From positions 1 to 64,000 of the forward strand of contig JAZKJV010005536.1 in assembly GCA_037367405.1 (NCBI GenBank): a stretch of DNA of 64,000 nt. Direction: 5' to 3'. Source of the DNA: Ottelia alismoides. Taxonomy: Eukaryota; Streptophyta; Magnoliopsida; Alismatales; Hydrocharitaceae. Shown piece after piece: positions 10,893 to 20,378 of the stretch. The notes under the pieces were generated by a model. That model saw only the letters and a list, made by a program, of their open reading frames with translations. It had not been told where the DNA came from and did not search any database. A program made the position numbers and the translations under genes. Each line of letters begins with the position of its first letter. The first letter of the stretch is position 1.

Positions 10893-11400
10893 ATGACACC
10901 TGCATTTCTGAAATACCTTAAGGTGAGATGCATACCTACTAGGGTTAGCAGGAAGACCAAACACCGTGTTGAGAAACATGTTCTGTCAGTAGCCACGACT
11001 TGTGCAATAAAGAACTCGTTTCCAAGGAAACGAAGAGACATGGGTGCACATTATGTGGTGAGTCATGTCGATGACATATGGTTTGCACGCACTCTCCTAG
11101 ACAACGACTCCTCAATCAACTTAATGCCTACAACCCTCTATGAGCGTCTTAATCTCGGACCTCTTAGGAAATCGAGAGCCCTCTTGTAGTTAGCTGATAA
11201 ATCAACCAAGAGGTCCCAAGGAGAATAGAGGAATGTTGTCATCAAAGTCGAGGGTCAGGAGTACATGGTGGACTTTACTGTCCTAGATATGGAGACCCCT
11301 AGTAATTGGAGAGATTCTCAGATCATCTTAGATAGGCCCTTCCTCAGAACAACGGGGTCCTTGTTTGATTACAAGATCGAGAAGATCCAGTTCCAAAATC
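10893..11400 (+). pseudogene. Athila aspartic protease of G1, broken
   Basis: The frame reads MTPAFLKYLKVRCIP, then TLLDNDSSINLMP (about 11090-11130), the active-site loop. Next come LADKS, VDFTVLDME and ILDRPFLRT, the normal downstream parts of the retroviral-type protease fold (family motif ILGRPFL). The protease would cut the Gag-Pol polyprotein. The active site reads D-N-D-S where D-[LST]-G-[AS] is expected, so the glycine is lost, and ILDRPFL has also lost a glycine. Stops at about 11188 and 11226 break the frame. It is not active as it stands. Confidence 0.8.
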
Positions 11401-11981
11401 CAGGCGGAGGTGAGGAACTTGAGATGAAGCAAACCAGATGGCACAGGCTGAATTCTGAATCCAGCATCGAGTACTCTTCGTCCGAAGCAGATTACGACCA
11501 TGTAGACATAGTTGGGCCATGGAGACAGAACCCAGCAAACATAGATGAGTTCCTCCCCTCCAGAGATGATCTTGTGCATGAGTCAGTTTACGAGGTCCTC
11601 AAAGACGAGTACAACTCAGAGCCTGCATCCCCCTACATCTTCGATGACTTAGAGGCCCAGTTGGGCCTGTCAGTCCTTCCCTCTTTAGGACAATCAGAAG
11701 ATGAGGATGACGAGTCGGATGTGGCTTTTGCCGATTGCATGGAGACCTTTGACGATCCGACTCTAGAGCTGAATAATTTGGTTGCAGCAATTTCAGAGAC
11801 AGATCCAGCCACATTCAACACTAAAACAGATTCGATTGAGCCAGACTTCCTGGACGATCACACCTTACCTGAGCTCAAGCCTTTACCCACAACACTAAAA
11901 TATGCCTTCCTTGCAGGTCATGAGAAGAAATATCCGGTCATCATCAGTTCGCGATTGACCGAGGAGCAGGAATCTCGCTAG
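11401..11981 (+). pseudogene. Acidic linker between protease and RT in G1
   Basis: In the same frame as protease and RT, this segment is rich in Asp, Glu and Ser (for example SEDEDDESDVAFADCMETFD near 11695) and ends with ELKPLPTTLKYAFLAG, the standard Athila lead-in to reverse transcriptase. G2 has a segment in the same place (55037-55510) with PLELKPLPSNMKCTFLAG but otherwise different. The function of the linker is unknown. A stop at 11979-11981 separates it from the RT frame. Confidence 0.75.
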
Positions 11982-12900
11982 TTAGAGATCTTGGAGAAAA
12001 ACCGCAAGGCAATAGGCTGGAGCATTTCTGATCTCCACGGGATAAATCCCGCTCTATGTTCACACCATATCTACTTGGAGAATGAATCCAAACCATCTTG
12101 TAAATTCCAACAACATTTGAATCCAAATTTACGAGAGGTAGTGAAGAAGGAGATAGAGAAATGGTGCAACGCGGGTTTCATTTATCCAATCTCTGACTCT
12201 AAATGGGTGGCCCCGATCCATGTTGTCCCAAAAAAGTCGGGAATTCACATGACCACCAATAAGGATGGAGAGGAGATCGTGACGCGAGTGCCCACGTCGT
12301 GGCGCGTCTATGTGGATTACAAACGCATGAATGTTGCGACGAAGAAGGATCATTTCCCCCTACAGTTCATTGATCAGATCCTAGAGAGACTAGCGGGGAA
12401 AGAATTCTTCTATTTCTTGGATGGGTTCTCAGGCTACAATCAAGTAGCCATAGCTCCGGAGGACCAGGAAAAGACCACGTTCACATGCCCCTTTGGTACA
12501 TATGCTTTCAGGTGCATACCCTTTGGTTTATGCAATGCTCCAGGTAATTTTCAAAGGTGCATGATTGTTGTATTCGTCGAAATGGTCGGCGAATTCCTGG
12601 AAGTCTTCATGGATGACTTCTTGGTCCACGGTGATTCTTCGATTCCTGCCTTAGGAATCTTGACCGAGTCCTCAAATGCTGTTGTTAATCTGTTGCTGTC
12701 CTGGGAGAAAAGTCATTTCATGGTGACGAAGGGCATTGTGTTGGGACACGTCATCTCCAAGAGAGGAATAGAGGTTGACCCTGCCAAGGTGGATGTGATC
12801 AGACGACTCTAGCCACCAACAAACATTAAGCAATTACGGTCGTTCCTCGGACATGTCGGATTCTATCGGAGATTTATCAAGGATTTTTCTAAGATTGCCC
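11982..12900 (+). pseudogene. Athila reverse transcriptase of G1, broken
   Basis: The domain copies genomic RNA into DNA. Visible blocks are LEILEKNRKAIGWSISDLHG, EVVKKEIEKWCNAGFIYPIS, SKWVAPIHVVPKKSG, WRVYVDYKRMN, FYFLDGFSGYNQV (catalytic Asp), TFTCPFGTYAFRCIPFGLCN and FMDDFLVHG (12606-12620), which carries the two catalytic aspartates in the usual Athila form FMDD. SHFMVTKGIVLGHVISKRGI follows. A single TAG near 12810 interrupts the passage into PPTNIKQLRSFLGHVGFYRR. Apart from flanking stops the catalytic core is nearly intact, the best preserved coding part of the window. Confidence 0.9.
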
Positions 12901-13427
12901 GACCGCTAACTGAGCTTTTAGGCAAGGACATGGAGTTTATTGTTGATCACAAATGTCTTGAAGCCTTTAAGCTATTGCAAGGGATGATCATGGATGCCCC
13001 GATCCAACAAGCCCTAGATTGGTCTCTACCTTTTAAGATCATGACAGACGCCTCAGATTTTGTTGTTGGGGTTGTGTTAGGACAAAGGAGGGATGGCATC
13101 CTGTTTGCAATTCACTACGCAAGCAAAGTGCTTGATACCGCCCAAGGTAACTATACGATTACGGAAAAGGAGATGCTTGCGATAGTGTTTTCCTTGGACA
13201 AGTTTAGATCTCACTTAATTGTATCCAAGGTAATGGTGTTCACTGACCACACGGCGCCACGATACTTGATGGAAAAGAAGGACGTGAAGATGCATCTTCT
13301 TAGGTGGATTTTGCTTATCCAAAAGTTTGATTTGGATATTCGTGATAAAGCTGGAAAGAAGAACGTAGTATCCGATCATCTCTCTCGTCTTGAAGATCTT
13401 ATTACTTATGAGGATTCACCTATTTGA
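12901..13427 (+). pseudogene. RNase H domain of G1
   Basis: After the RT connection (ELLGKDMEFIVDHKCLEAF), the frame shows FKIMTDASDFVVGVVLGQ, HYASKVLDTAQGNYTITEKE, VMVFTDHTA and LRWILLIQKFDLDIRDKAGK, then VSDHLSRL. The D-E-D acidic residues expected of RNase H are visible in TDAS, TEKE and TDH. It removes RNA from the hybrid during reverse transcription. It shares the frame of RT; the TGA at 13425-13427 follows a short acidic tail. The core is readable, but the polyprotein is broken on both sides. Confidence 0.87.
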
Positions 13428-14725
13428 GACTCTTTCCCAGACGAGTCAATTTTTGTTGTCGACTCACTTCATGGTATGCCAATATCATGAACTATCTTGT
13501 CTCCAAGAAAGTTTATGAAGGTTGGCTCAAGAGCCACATTGACCGACTGAAGTCGGATGCTAGACACTACCATTGGGAGAATCTGATCCTTTTCTTTGAA
13601 GGACCGGATTGTGTCTGGAGACGGTGTATTCCTCAGGAGGAATACTAGAGTGTCCATTCTTTATGCCATATCATGGAGGCAGGAGGACACCACTCCGGGA
13701 AGAGGACCGCATGGAAGGTACTTCAGTGTGGCTTTTATTGGCTGACTCTGTTTCGCGATGCCATCACCTTTGCGAAGTCGTGCCCAGTATGCCAAAGAAT
13801 GGAAGGAACCATTGGTTCCAAGGATGAAATTCCAATGCTGCCTATCATCATTTGTGATGTCTTTGACGCCTAGGGCATTGATTTCATGGGCCCATTCCCG
13901 GTTAGCCACGGATTCGAGTACATCCTTCTTGCGATCGACTACCTATCCAGGTGGGTGGAGGCTATCCCGACACGAGCTGCAGACAGCAAGATTGTATGTA
14001 AATTCATCATAGAGCATATCATCTCTAGGTTCGGGAACCCCAAAATGTTGATATCAGATGGGGGTAGCAACTTTGTAAACCGAGAGGTGAAGAAACTCTT
14101 GAAGGACTATGGCATTGAACACCGTGTCGCTAGTCCTTACCATCCATAGACTAATGGTATGGCTGAGGTGTCGAATAGGGAGGTAAAAACTATATTGCAA
14201 AAGCTTGTCTACCCAGATAGGAAGGACTAGTCTCAGATCTTGGATCAAGTCCTATGGGCTTATAGGGCAGCTTACAAGACACCGTTAGGAACCTCCCCAT
14301 TCTGAACGGTATTCGGAAAGCTGTGCCATTTGCCTGCAGAGTTAGTGCATAAATCAGAATGGGCAATCAAGAAGGCCAATTGGAACACACACCTTGGGCA
14401 GAAGCAGAGAGAAATGGATCTGAATGAGCTGGTGGAAGTCAGAAACTGCGCATACGACAAAAGTTTGGTGTACAAGGACAAGGTTAAGCGTTGGCACGAT
14501 AGATATATCAGACGAAAGACCTTTGTTCTGCGACATAAGTTATGGTTGTTCAATGCAAGGCTGAAGATCTTCCAAGGCAAGTTGAAGTCCAAGTGGACAT
14601 GCCCATTCATTGTCCGTGCAGTGCACGATAGTGGATGTGTCGAGATCTCAAATCTCGCAGACGATGCACCGACATTCATAGTGAATGGACAATTGTTGAA
14701 GCACTTCATCAAATCCAATGAGTAG
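13428..14725 (+). pseudogene. Integrase of G1, broken
   Basis: A frame change near 13430-13490 leads into MNYLVSKKVYEGWLK. The zinc-binding HHCC part reads HSLCHIMEAGGHHSGKRT then FAKSCPVCQRM. The DDE core reads GIDFMGPFPVSHGFEYILLA, LISDGGSNFVNREVKKLL and GMAEVSNREVK, so D, D and E are all present. Stops stand at about 13646, 13871, 14147, 14228 and 14302. The C-terminal part (14330-14725) has KRWHDRYIRRKTF and SKWTCPFIVRAVHDSG, the non-chromodomain tail of Athila integrase. The enzyme inserts cDNA into the chromosome. Confidence 0.88.
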
Positions 14726-14945
14726 TTAGTCCATGTTGAGGAGATTGTATTCATGTGTGAGACAGATTCAACAGACACACCTCAAGCCACCCATGGGACC
14801 TTGCAGTAGTAAGCCCTAGCCATCAGCAGCATCTTGAAAGATTCAGACCAACACCCTTGTATATACCCATCATTCCTGTACATTCTGCCCTTTTCCCCCC
14901 GCGACTTTAGTAACTCAACCCAGCTTCATCGATCACCATCTTGGA
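14726..14945 (+). other. Spacer after integrase in G1
   Basis: This short stretch holds no ORF or domain I can recognise. It leads into the hairpin array. Confidence 0.5.
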
Positions 14946-15310
14946 CTATACTTAGGATGATTAGATCTTAAGTATAGGGGGGGATGAGTCACCTGAGTCT
15001 ATTCACTATACATTCTCCAGATCACATCGGTCTTCATACTCACTCCAATTCTATACTTAGGCTGACCTGAGCCTAAGTATAGGGTGGACCGATGCCCGCA
15101 TTGTATATGTTCATCCATTTCTCTACTTGACCTTGTCCGTCCCATTTTTTTGACATTCTTCTACACTTAGGCTGCCAGAGCCTTAGTATAGGGGGGCAGG
15201 ACGACTTCTTTACATTTTCTCTCTTTTGGCTCTCTTACGCTTAGCATGATCTATGTCTTTTTCCTCGCTTTCCGTGCTTTACGGACATAGCACACGCTAA
15301 GTATAGGGGG
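14946..15310 (+). other. Four-hairpin array of G1 (3' region)
   Basis: Four inverted repeats follow one another. H1 is at 14946-14977 (12-bp stem with one G-U). H2 is at 15051-15082 (perfect 13-bp stem CTATACTTAGGCT / AGCCTAAGTATAG). H3 is at 15161-15191 (11 of 13 pairs). H4 is at 15236-15310, longer, with stems CTTAGC/GCTAAG and CTATGTC/GACATAG around a loop. Spacings are 105, 110 and 75 bp. Each 3' arm runs into a G tract, giving copies or near-copies of the polypurine tract AAGTATAGGGGG. After H4 a palindromic GTGTATATAT...ATATATAC follows. The same layout occurs in G2 (51767-52127), G3 (63338-63700) and in half in G4 (45829-45975). Function unknown; 3'-end formation, packaging or secondary plus-strand priming are possible. 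Confidence 0.85.
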
Positions 15311-16698
15311 CGTGTATATATTACATATATACTTTACCCATTGCTCGTACTTTCTCATATTCTTGTATATATTACGCAATAATTATGGGCAAGGGTAAAA
15401 TTTAGAGAATTTTTTTAGTAAAATACACTACTATAATCTGTATAATACTTATAAAACCCTTGTAAGTTTTTGTAACATAGGAGGTATACCAAACTCTTGA
15501 AAAAAAATCAAAGGCTTCTTATTTACTCTTGCATATCATCTCTACATCAGAAAAGAAAGAAAAAGAGTCTTGCATTTCATCTACATAGCATGTCATCTGC
15601 ATCTCATCTGCATATCTTGCATATGCAAGGTGAAAAGATAGTGGGTTCTGAACCAAGTTATGAGTAGTGTTGAGGAAGGACTTGATTTGAACTTAATCCA
15701 CATAATTTCATAGGAACCTTATAGGAACTGGAGTTAAGATTTCCCAGGTCAAGTGACTTAATTCTTTGAGTCTGCAAGTCTATGTTCACATGTCATCTTA
15801 ATCAATCTAAGTAGAATATCTCGTGCACATGCATGATTCTTTTAGATAATGACCTAACTTGGACAAGCACAATGCACGTAGCTCTTCATTGATGATGTGG
15901 TGAGGAAGTAGAATCGTTTAGCTTGGAGTAGCACATGGGTGGAAACATCCGTCCTCCTCTAGGGAGGGTAGTGCATCTCAACCTAGTCTGGTGGTGTTGA
16001 TAACTAAGGACGGGATGCTGTGGGTTGCAATAATGCTTCAAAAGAGGGATAGTCTACTGGCTCAAAAGAAAAAATTCTTGATGTACATGATGTATTGTAT
16101 ATAGTTTGAAAAAAAAGAGAAAAAAATGCAAGAACTCCAAAAAAATAAGACAGGCTAAAGTCAAAATAAAATACCTGTCGGAGTATGTGTATTAGCAAAG
16201 AAATACAGCCGGATGACTTGGCTATACTGGTCAAGCATCCCGTGATAGGTAGCTACACTGGCTACCGTCCATTCTTCTCTCTACCCCCTCCTCTTGAGCT
16301 GGTCGCACTTGAACTTAGAAGGGAATACCCCTCTCCTCGAGGAAAGAGTTACTGGACCGGGTTATTTGAGTTACCTTGTTAGAGGAGGATGTTTCTGAGC
16401 CATTTCTGATGTGAAGAGTTACATTTCACTTACACATTACAAGTAAGAATCATAGTCATCAGAAATTTGTGTTTGAGGATTTGTTCTGACCTGACTATTG
16501 ATGAGTCTTGAATAGAAGACTTGTGGAACTTGAAGTCTGTTAGGTCTTAAGTTCAGGTCCCAATGCGGTTCTGCCACACAAGTAATCCAAATGTCGAGTC
16601 AAGCTCCATTTCAAACTTTTGTTCATGATTTTGGTATTGAATCCAAAATCATTTCACTCTTGCATTTCATTTTAGTTGCTCAGGGACGAGTAAGGTTT
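15311..16698 (+). other. G1 conserved 3' noncoding region
   Basis: No domain is visible. The first part keeps GCTCGTACTTTC (about 15344), shared with G2 and G3. Further on, 15690-16390 matches the G2 region at 50200-50930 in order: GGAACCTTATA, CTAAGTAGAATAT, GGGATAGTCTACTGGCTCAA (about 16044), GGAGTATGTGTA and the block 16215-16360 with CTTGAACTTAGAAG and CTCGAGGAAAGAGT. An ORF of 65 codons (16185-16382) aligns with a minus-strand ORF of G2 (50168-50362), but the differences are not concentrated at third positions. I therefore favour conserved noncoding RNA over a small protein. Confidence 0.6.
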
Positions 16699-16710
16699 AA
16701 GTATAGGGGG
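16699..16710 (+). other. G1 polypurine tract
   Basis: AAGTATAGGGGG ends one base before the 3' LTR. It is the presumed primer for plus-strand synthesis. The same string ends several hairpins of the array at 14946-15310. Confidence 0.85.
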
Positions 16711-16711
16711 T

Positions 16712-19700
16712 TGATGAATATGTGATTCATCACTCTTAAAGGTGCAAATAGAGCCTTGTTCCCAAGTATTTAGCAGCATATTTCCCTTTATCTTGCATAA
16801 ATAGCATTGATGCATGAATCCACAATACATGCATTTTAGCATTCATAGTTGCATTAAATAAGAAGCCAATTCATTGTAAAATCCACTTGTAAAATATCCA
16901 ACAATAATTCACCTAATTAGATGTATTTCAATCCCCTCTAAAAATCAAATAATACCTTCCTTACACTGTGTATATTATTAGTTAATAATATACGAAAGCA
17001 GGCCAAAAATCTCTATCTTGTAAAATACACAATAAAGCCCCAAACCCCCAGGACCTTAGAATGCCAATATCCCTCTCTTACAAACTCTGAATTAGGTCTA
17101 CTCACCTTCAGATTAATACACATCTAGAGACCTTTAAAATGAGACTAATTTCATTTAATTCGGAGCTCGTATGCAAAACCTGGGTTTTTGGGCCCCCTTC
17201 TATACTACATATATGTATATTTGTACTCTTGTATTTTTGTATCATATTTGACCTCATCTCTGTTTTTGGTCAACGTAAAATTTTTAGATCTCATCGAGAT
17301 CTACAACTTCCATGTTTCGAGTTTTTCCAAATTCGGTCTCCTTCTTAGTCTACTTCACTTTCTTTCTCAACCACTCATTGCAGACCACGTGGTGCTCTCT
17401 GGTTGAGCCACGTGGCCCGGCCCCTTTAACCTATCTGCCAGCTCCCCTGACCGTTGGATCTCTTCTTGATTTAACGATCCAATAATCTCCACGCATGCCC
17501 TTTGTTCCCCACCATCTGATCGTGCCCATCTCACATCTGCACCATCCGCTAGCGCTTCGCCCAGAGCAGGCCATGTGGCGCTTTGTGCGCCATCTGATCT
17601 CGTTGTTGGTGCCTTGATTATCACCATTTATGTTCGCAACGATTTTTAGCCGCTCGATCGAACTTCAATTTCATCTCATCCCTTCGTGCTTCGCCCTTAG
17701 CATGCCATGTGGCACGCCCTGTGCCCTTGATCTCGCTTTGTCGATCTGATCCTCACCCTCCGCTTCCACCCCTCGTTGGATCGCCCAATCCAACGGTCGA
17801 TATTTCGTCGTCTACCTCCCGCACACACCGCGCCCCACGTCGTCCACCATGCACAAAGGGCTGCCCCCTTTCTATTTTGGGCACCACACCGACCACCATC
17901 TCCACCCCCTGGCACCACCACTACACAGCCCACTCTTCCCTCATCCTCGCCAATCCCCTCGTTCGCCATGAACGCCCTCAACCTCGCTCCACGATGCCCA
18001 CCAACCCCACATCCTCGCTACCTACGCTGTCACCTTCATCCTATAAATACATCGCCTCTATCCACCTTCACTCCTATCCGCCATCACAGAGAGAATCCCC
18101 GAGTTCCAATCTTCATCTTGGTGACAACAATTTGAGGAAACGTCGAGCGAAGACCGAGATCCACCTCCGGCGAGATCCATGACCCTCCACCGTCGTGCCG
18201 CAGCTCCTCCATGAGCTGCACGAGCTCAGGACCGCCTACCATCCTTCGAGCGACAACCAAGAGCACTTCATCACACTCCATTCCCCAGGTAGACTCGTCC
18301 ATATCCCTTCCTATCTTCTTCTATTTTTTTACTTTTTCTTCCATTTTATTCATCATCCACAACCCTCTTCACGCTCTGCCAACCATCCTCCGAACTCCAC
18401 AAGGGAGCTCTGATATTCGCGCCATCCTCCATTCATGCTGACGACGCACTCCACTTCCCGCCGACGCCAGCTCCGCCACCTTGGCGGAGCTCGATCACCG
18501 GACTCCCACTTCGCTGCTCAGGCCTCGCACCTCACTCCCGATCACTCGAAGTACATGTTGCACGCCTCATCTATACCACTAACAACCTGCAAGTGCATCT
18601 ACTTCGACTGGACAGAACTTCATCGGAGCTGCCCTCGAGCTTCTCCCCCACTGCTCCCCAGAGCCGCTCAGTCGCTCTTGAGACTGTCGGATGATCCCCG
18701 ATGCCTCCACGAGTCTTCTTAGCTACTTGGGAGCCTCCGACAAGCTTCACCGATGACTAGAGGAGGAGGCGGAGCTCAAGACCCTTCGTCGGAGTACAGC
18801 CATCTCCGCCGCAGGAGGTGGCGTCCATTTAGAGAAGATGAGCAGTAGCTGTCCGATCGCCTTGATCGGACAGTCCTAAGCGAGCCACATCGCCCACGTT
18901 CCGCAGCAGTAGGATCAGGCAGATCCTGCGCATCTGCTTGAGCCCCATCACCGCTTCCCCGTGCTCCAGATACCGTTGGATCAATCTATATCCAACGGTC
19001 ATTGATCGTCCACGCCGTCGACTCAGGAGCCAACTACCGCAGTTGATTTTCATTAGATATAATGGATATAAACACGCCACGCACTATCAGCCGGTAACCG
19101 TTGTATCTTCATTTGATCCACGGTCCACGTCGAGCCACATCGCCCGATCCGAGACTCTTCCCCGACCACCAGGATCAGATCCTCCGAAGCTATCCCGAGT
19201 CGAGTCCGAGCCTCCAGAGCCAACCGAGCCTCGATCCGAGCCTCCGAAGACCAACGAGCCCGGGACCCCCACGTGATCTGTTTGTGTGGCCTGGGTAATT
19301 TGCAACGAGGCCCCTGGAGGTTTTCATATTTGCATTTCAGTCTTGCCAAGAGACCCACCGCAAGGAGCACGTATTCAGTGGGAAATTTGCATCCACCCCC
19401 TCAACATTATAGGTAATTGCATATTGGTCCATGTCAGCATATTTTATTTTTAACAATTTTATTTCCTGTAATTGCATTTATACCCATGTCTTTGCACGCA
19501 TATTTAAGCATTCATTTTAAATCATTTTTCAAGTTTGAAAATTGCATGGTGTAACTTACTTTGTCCTTTTTCATATGTGACACTTAGAACATTTTTGTAT
19601 GAAGAGTGGATTTTATTATTAATTAATTGGTGGAATCTTGTTATATTTTGCCCATTCATGCCTTTTAATTTGTAATAATTTCTTTGTGTCTCTAAAAATC

Positions 19701-20378
19701 ACCATAAAATCACATTAGACCTAGGATAATTAAGTTTACATTGTGTAAAAAATTCATCTCATTTGCACGCACCCCGAGGCCTGAATAAATCATTTAGTGA
19801 TTTCCTTAATTAATTTTAATAGGTCCATTTCACATAGAAATTTAGGTTTATTAATTTTCCTTGATTTCTCATCTTTAGATCTATCTAGGATTATTTTTAT
19901 TTCTAAAAATATCGTGATTCGGTATTTATTAAAATTAATTTAGTCAAAATCACCTTGCATCCATTTTTTATTCACAGTAAATTCATTTAGTGTCAGAAAA
20001 ATCCAAAAAAATTAGATCTGGCCAAGTTTCATAATTTTTGGAATTAATTTGACCATATTTCAGAATTAACTCATAAACTAGTCCGATTGTGCTTGTGTTT
20101 TTTTTCCTTCTTGCATAAAATTGTTGAAAAAGACCAAAGGTTTATCCCCTGAAGATCAAACCTTGGAACTTGCTAAAAATCTACCTAAAGAGATAGATGC
20201 CTCCCTGAGTTTCGACCTTGGGCTTGCCAAAGTAAAAAAAATTTGCCGCTCAAAATTAATTTGCTTTAAATTGAAAGTGGCTTTTGATTAGCTCTTATTA
20301 TCCGACCGCAACAAACGACAACACATTAATTTGACCATTAATTTGATTAAATTAATATGGGTAGTAAACAACCGATCA
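16712..20378 (+). repeat. G1 3' LTR
   Basis: TGATGAAT at 16712 to CGATCA at 20378, 3667 bp, collinear with 3310-7018. The TATA box CTATAAATA is at 18041-18049. In its first 355 bases I count about 20 differences from the 5' LTR. ORFs inside it (17139-19370) are shadows of LTR sequence shared with the 5' copy and frame-shifted between the two. Confidence 0.92.

Larger units (their letters stand above)
3310..20378 (+). mobile_element. Complete Athila-type Ty3/gypsy element G1
   Basis: G1 has two LTRs (3310-7018 and 16712-20378), a primer site at 7022, gag and pol remnants from 8405 to 14725, a hairpin array at 14946-15310 and a polypurine tract at 16699-16710. The order protease, reverse transcriptase, RNase H, integrase and the tRNA-Asp-type primer site indicate the Athila group of Ty3/gypsy. 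By eye the two LTRs differ at about 20 of 355 aligned bases near their starts, so it is young compared with its host element but not recent. In-frame stops and frame changes make it non-coding now. No env-like reading frame is visible between integrase and the 3' LTR. Confidence 0.93.

Noticed and set aside
14272..14778. 168-codon minus-strand ORF
   Set aside because: It is antisense to the well-supported integrase C-terminus of G1.
14946..15310. Hairpins followed by G or T runs as bacterial terminators, or the repeats as a CRISPR array
   Set aside because: The DNA is from a plant retroelement; the repeats are palindromic with degenerate spacers and stand between integrase and polypurine tract.
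16004..16234. 76-codon minus-strand ORF in the G1 3' region
   Set aside because: It runs antisense to the conserved noncoding block, has no domain, and no counterpart was seen in G2.
14726..16698. An env-like gene between integrase and 3' LTR, as in some Athila elements
   Set aside because: No frame longer than 76 codons, no signal peptide or membrane segments; the space is taken by hairpins and a conserved noncoding region.
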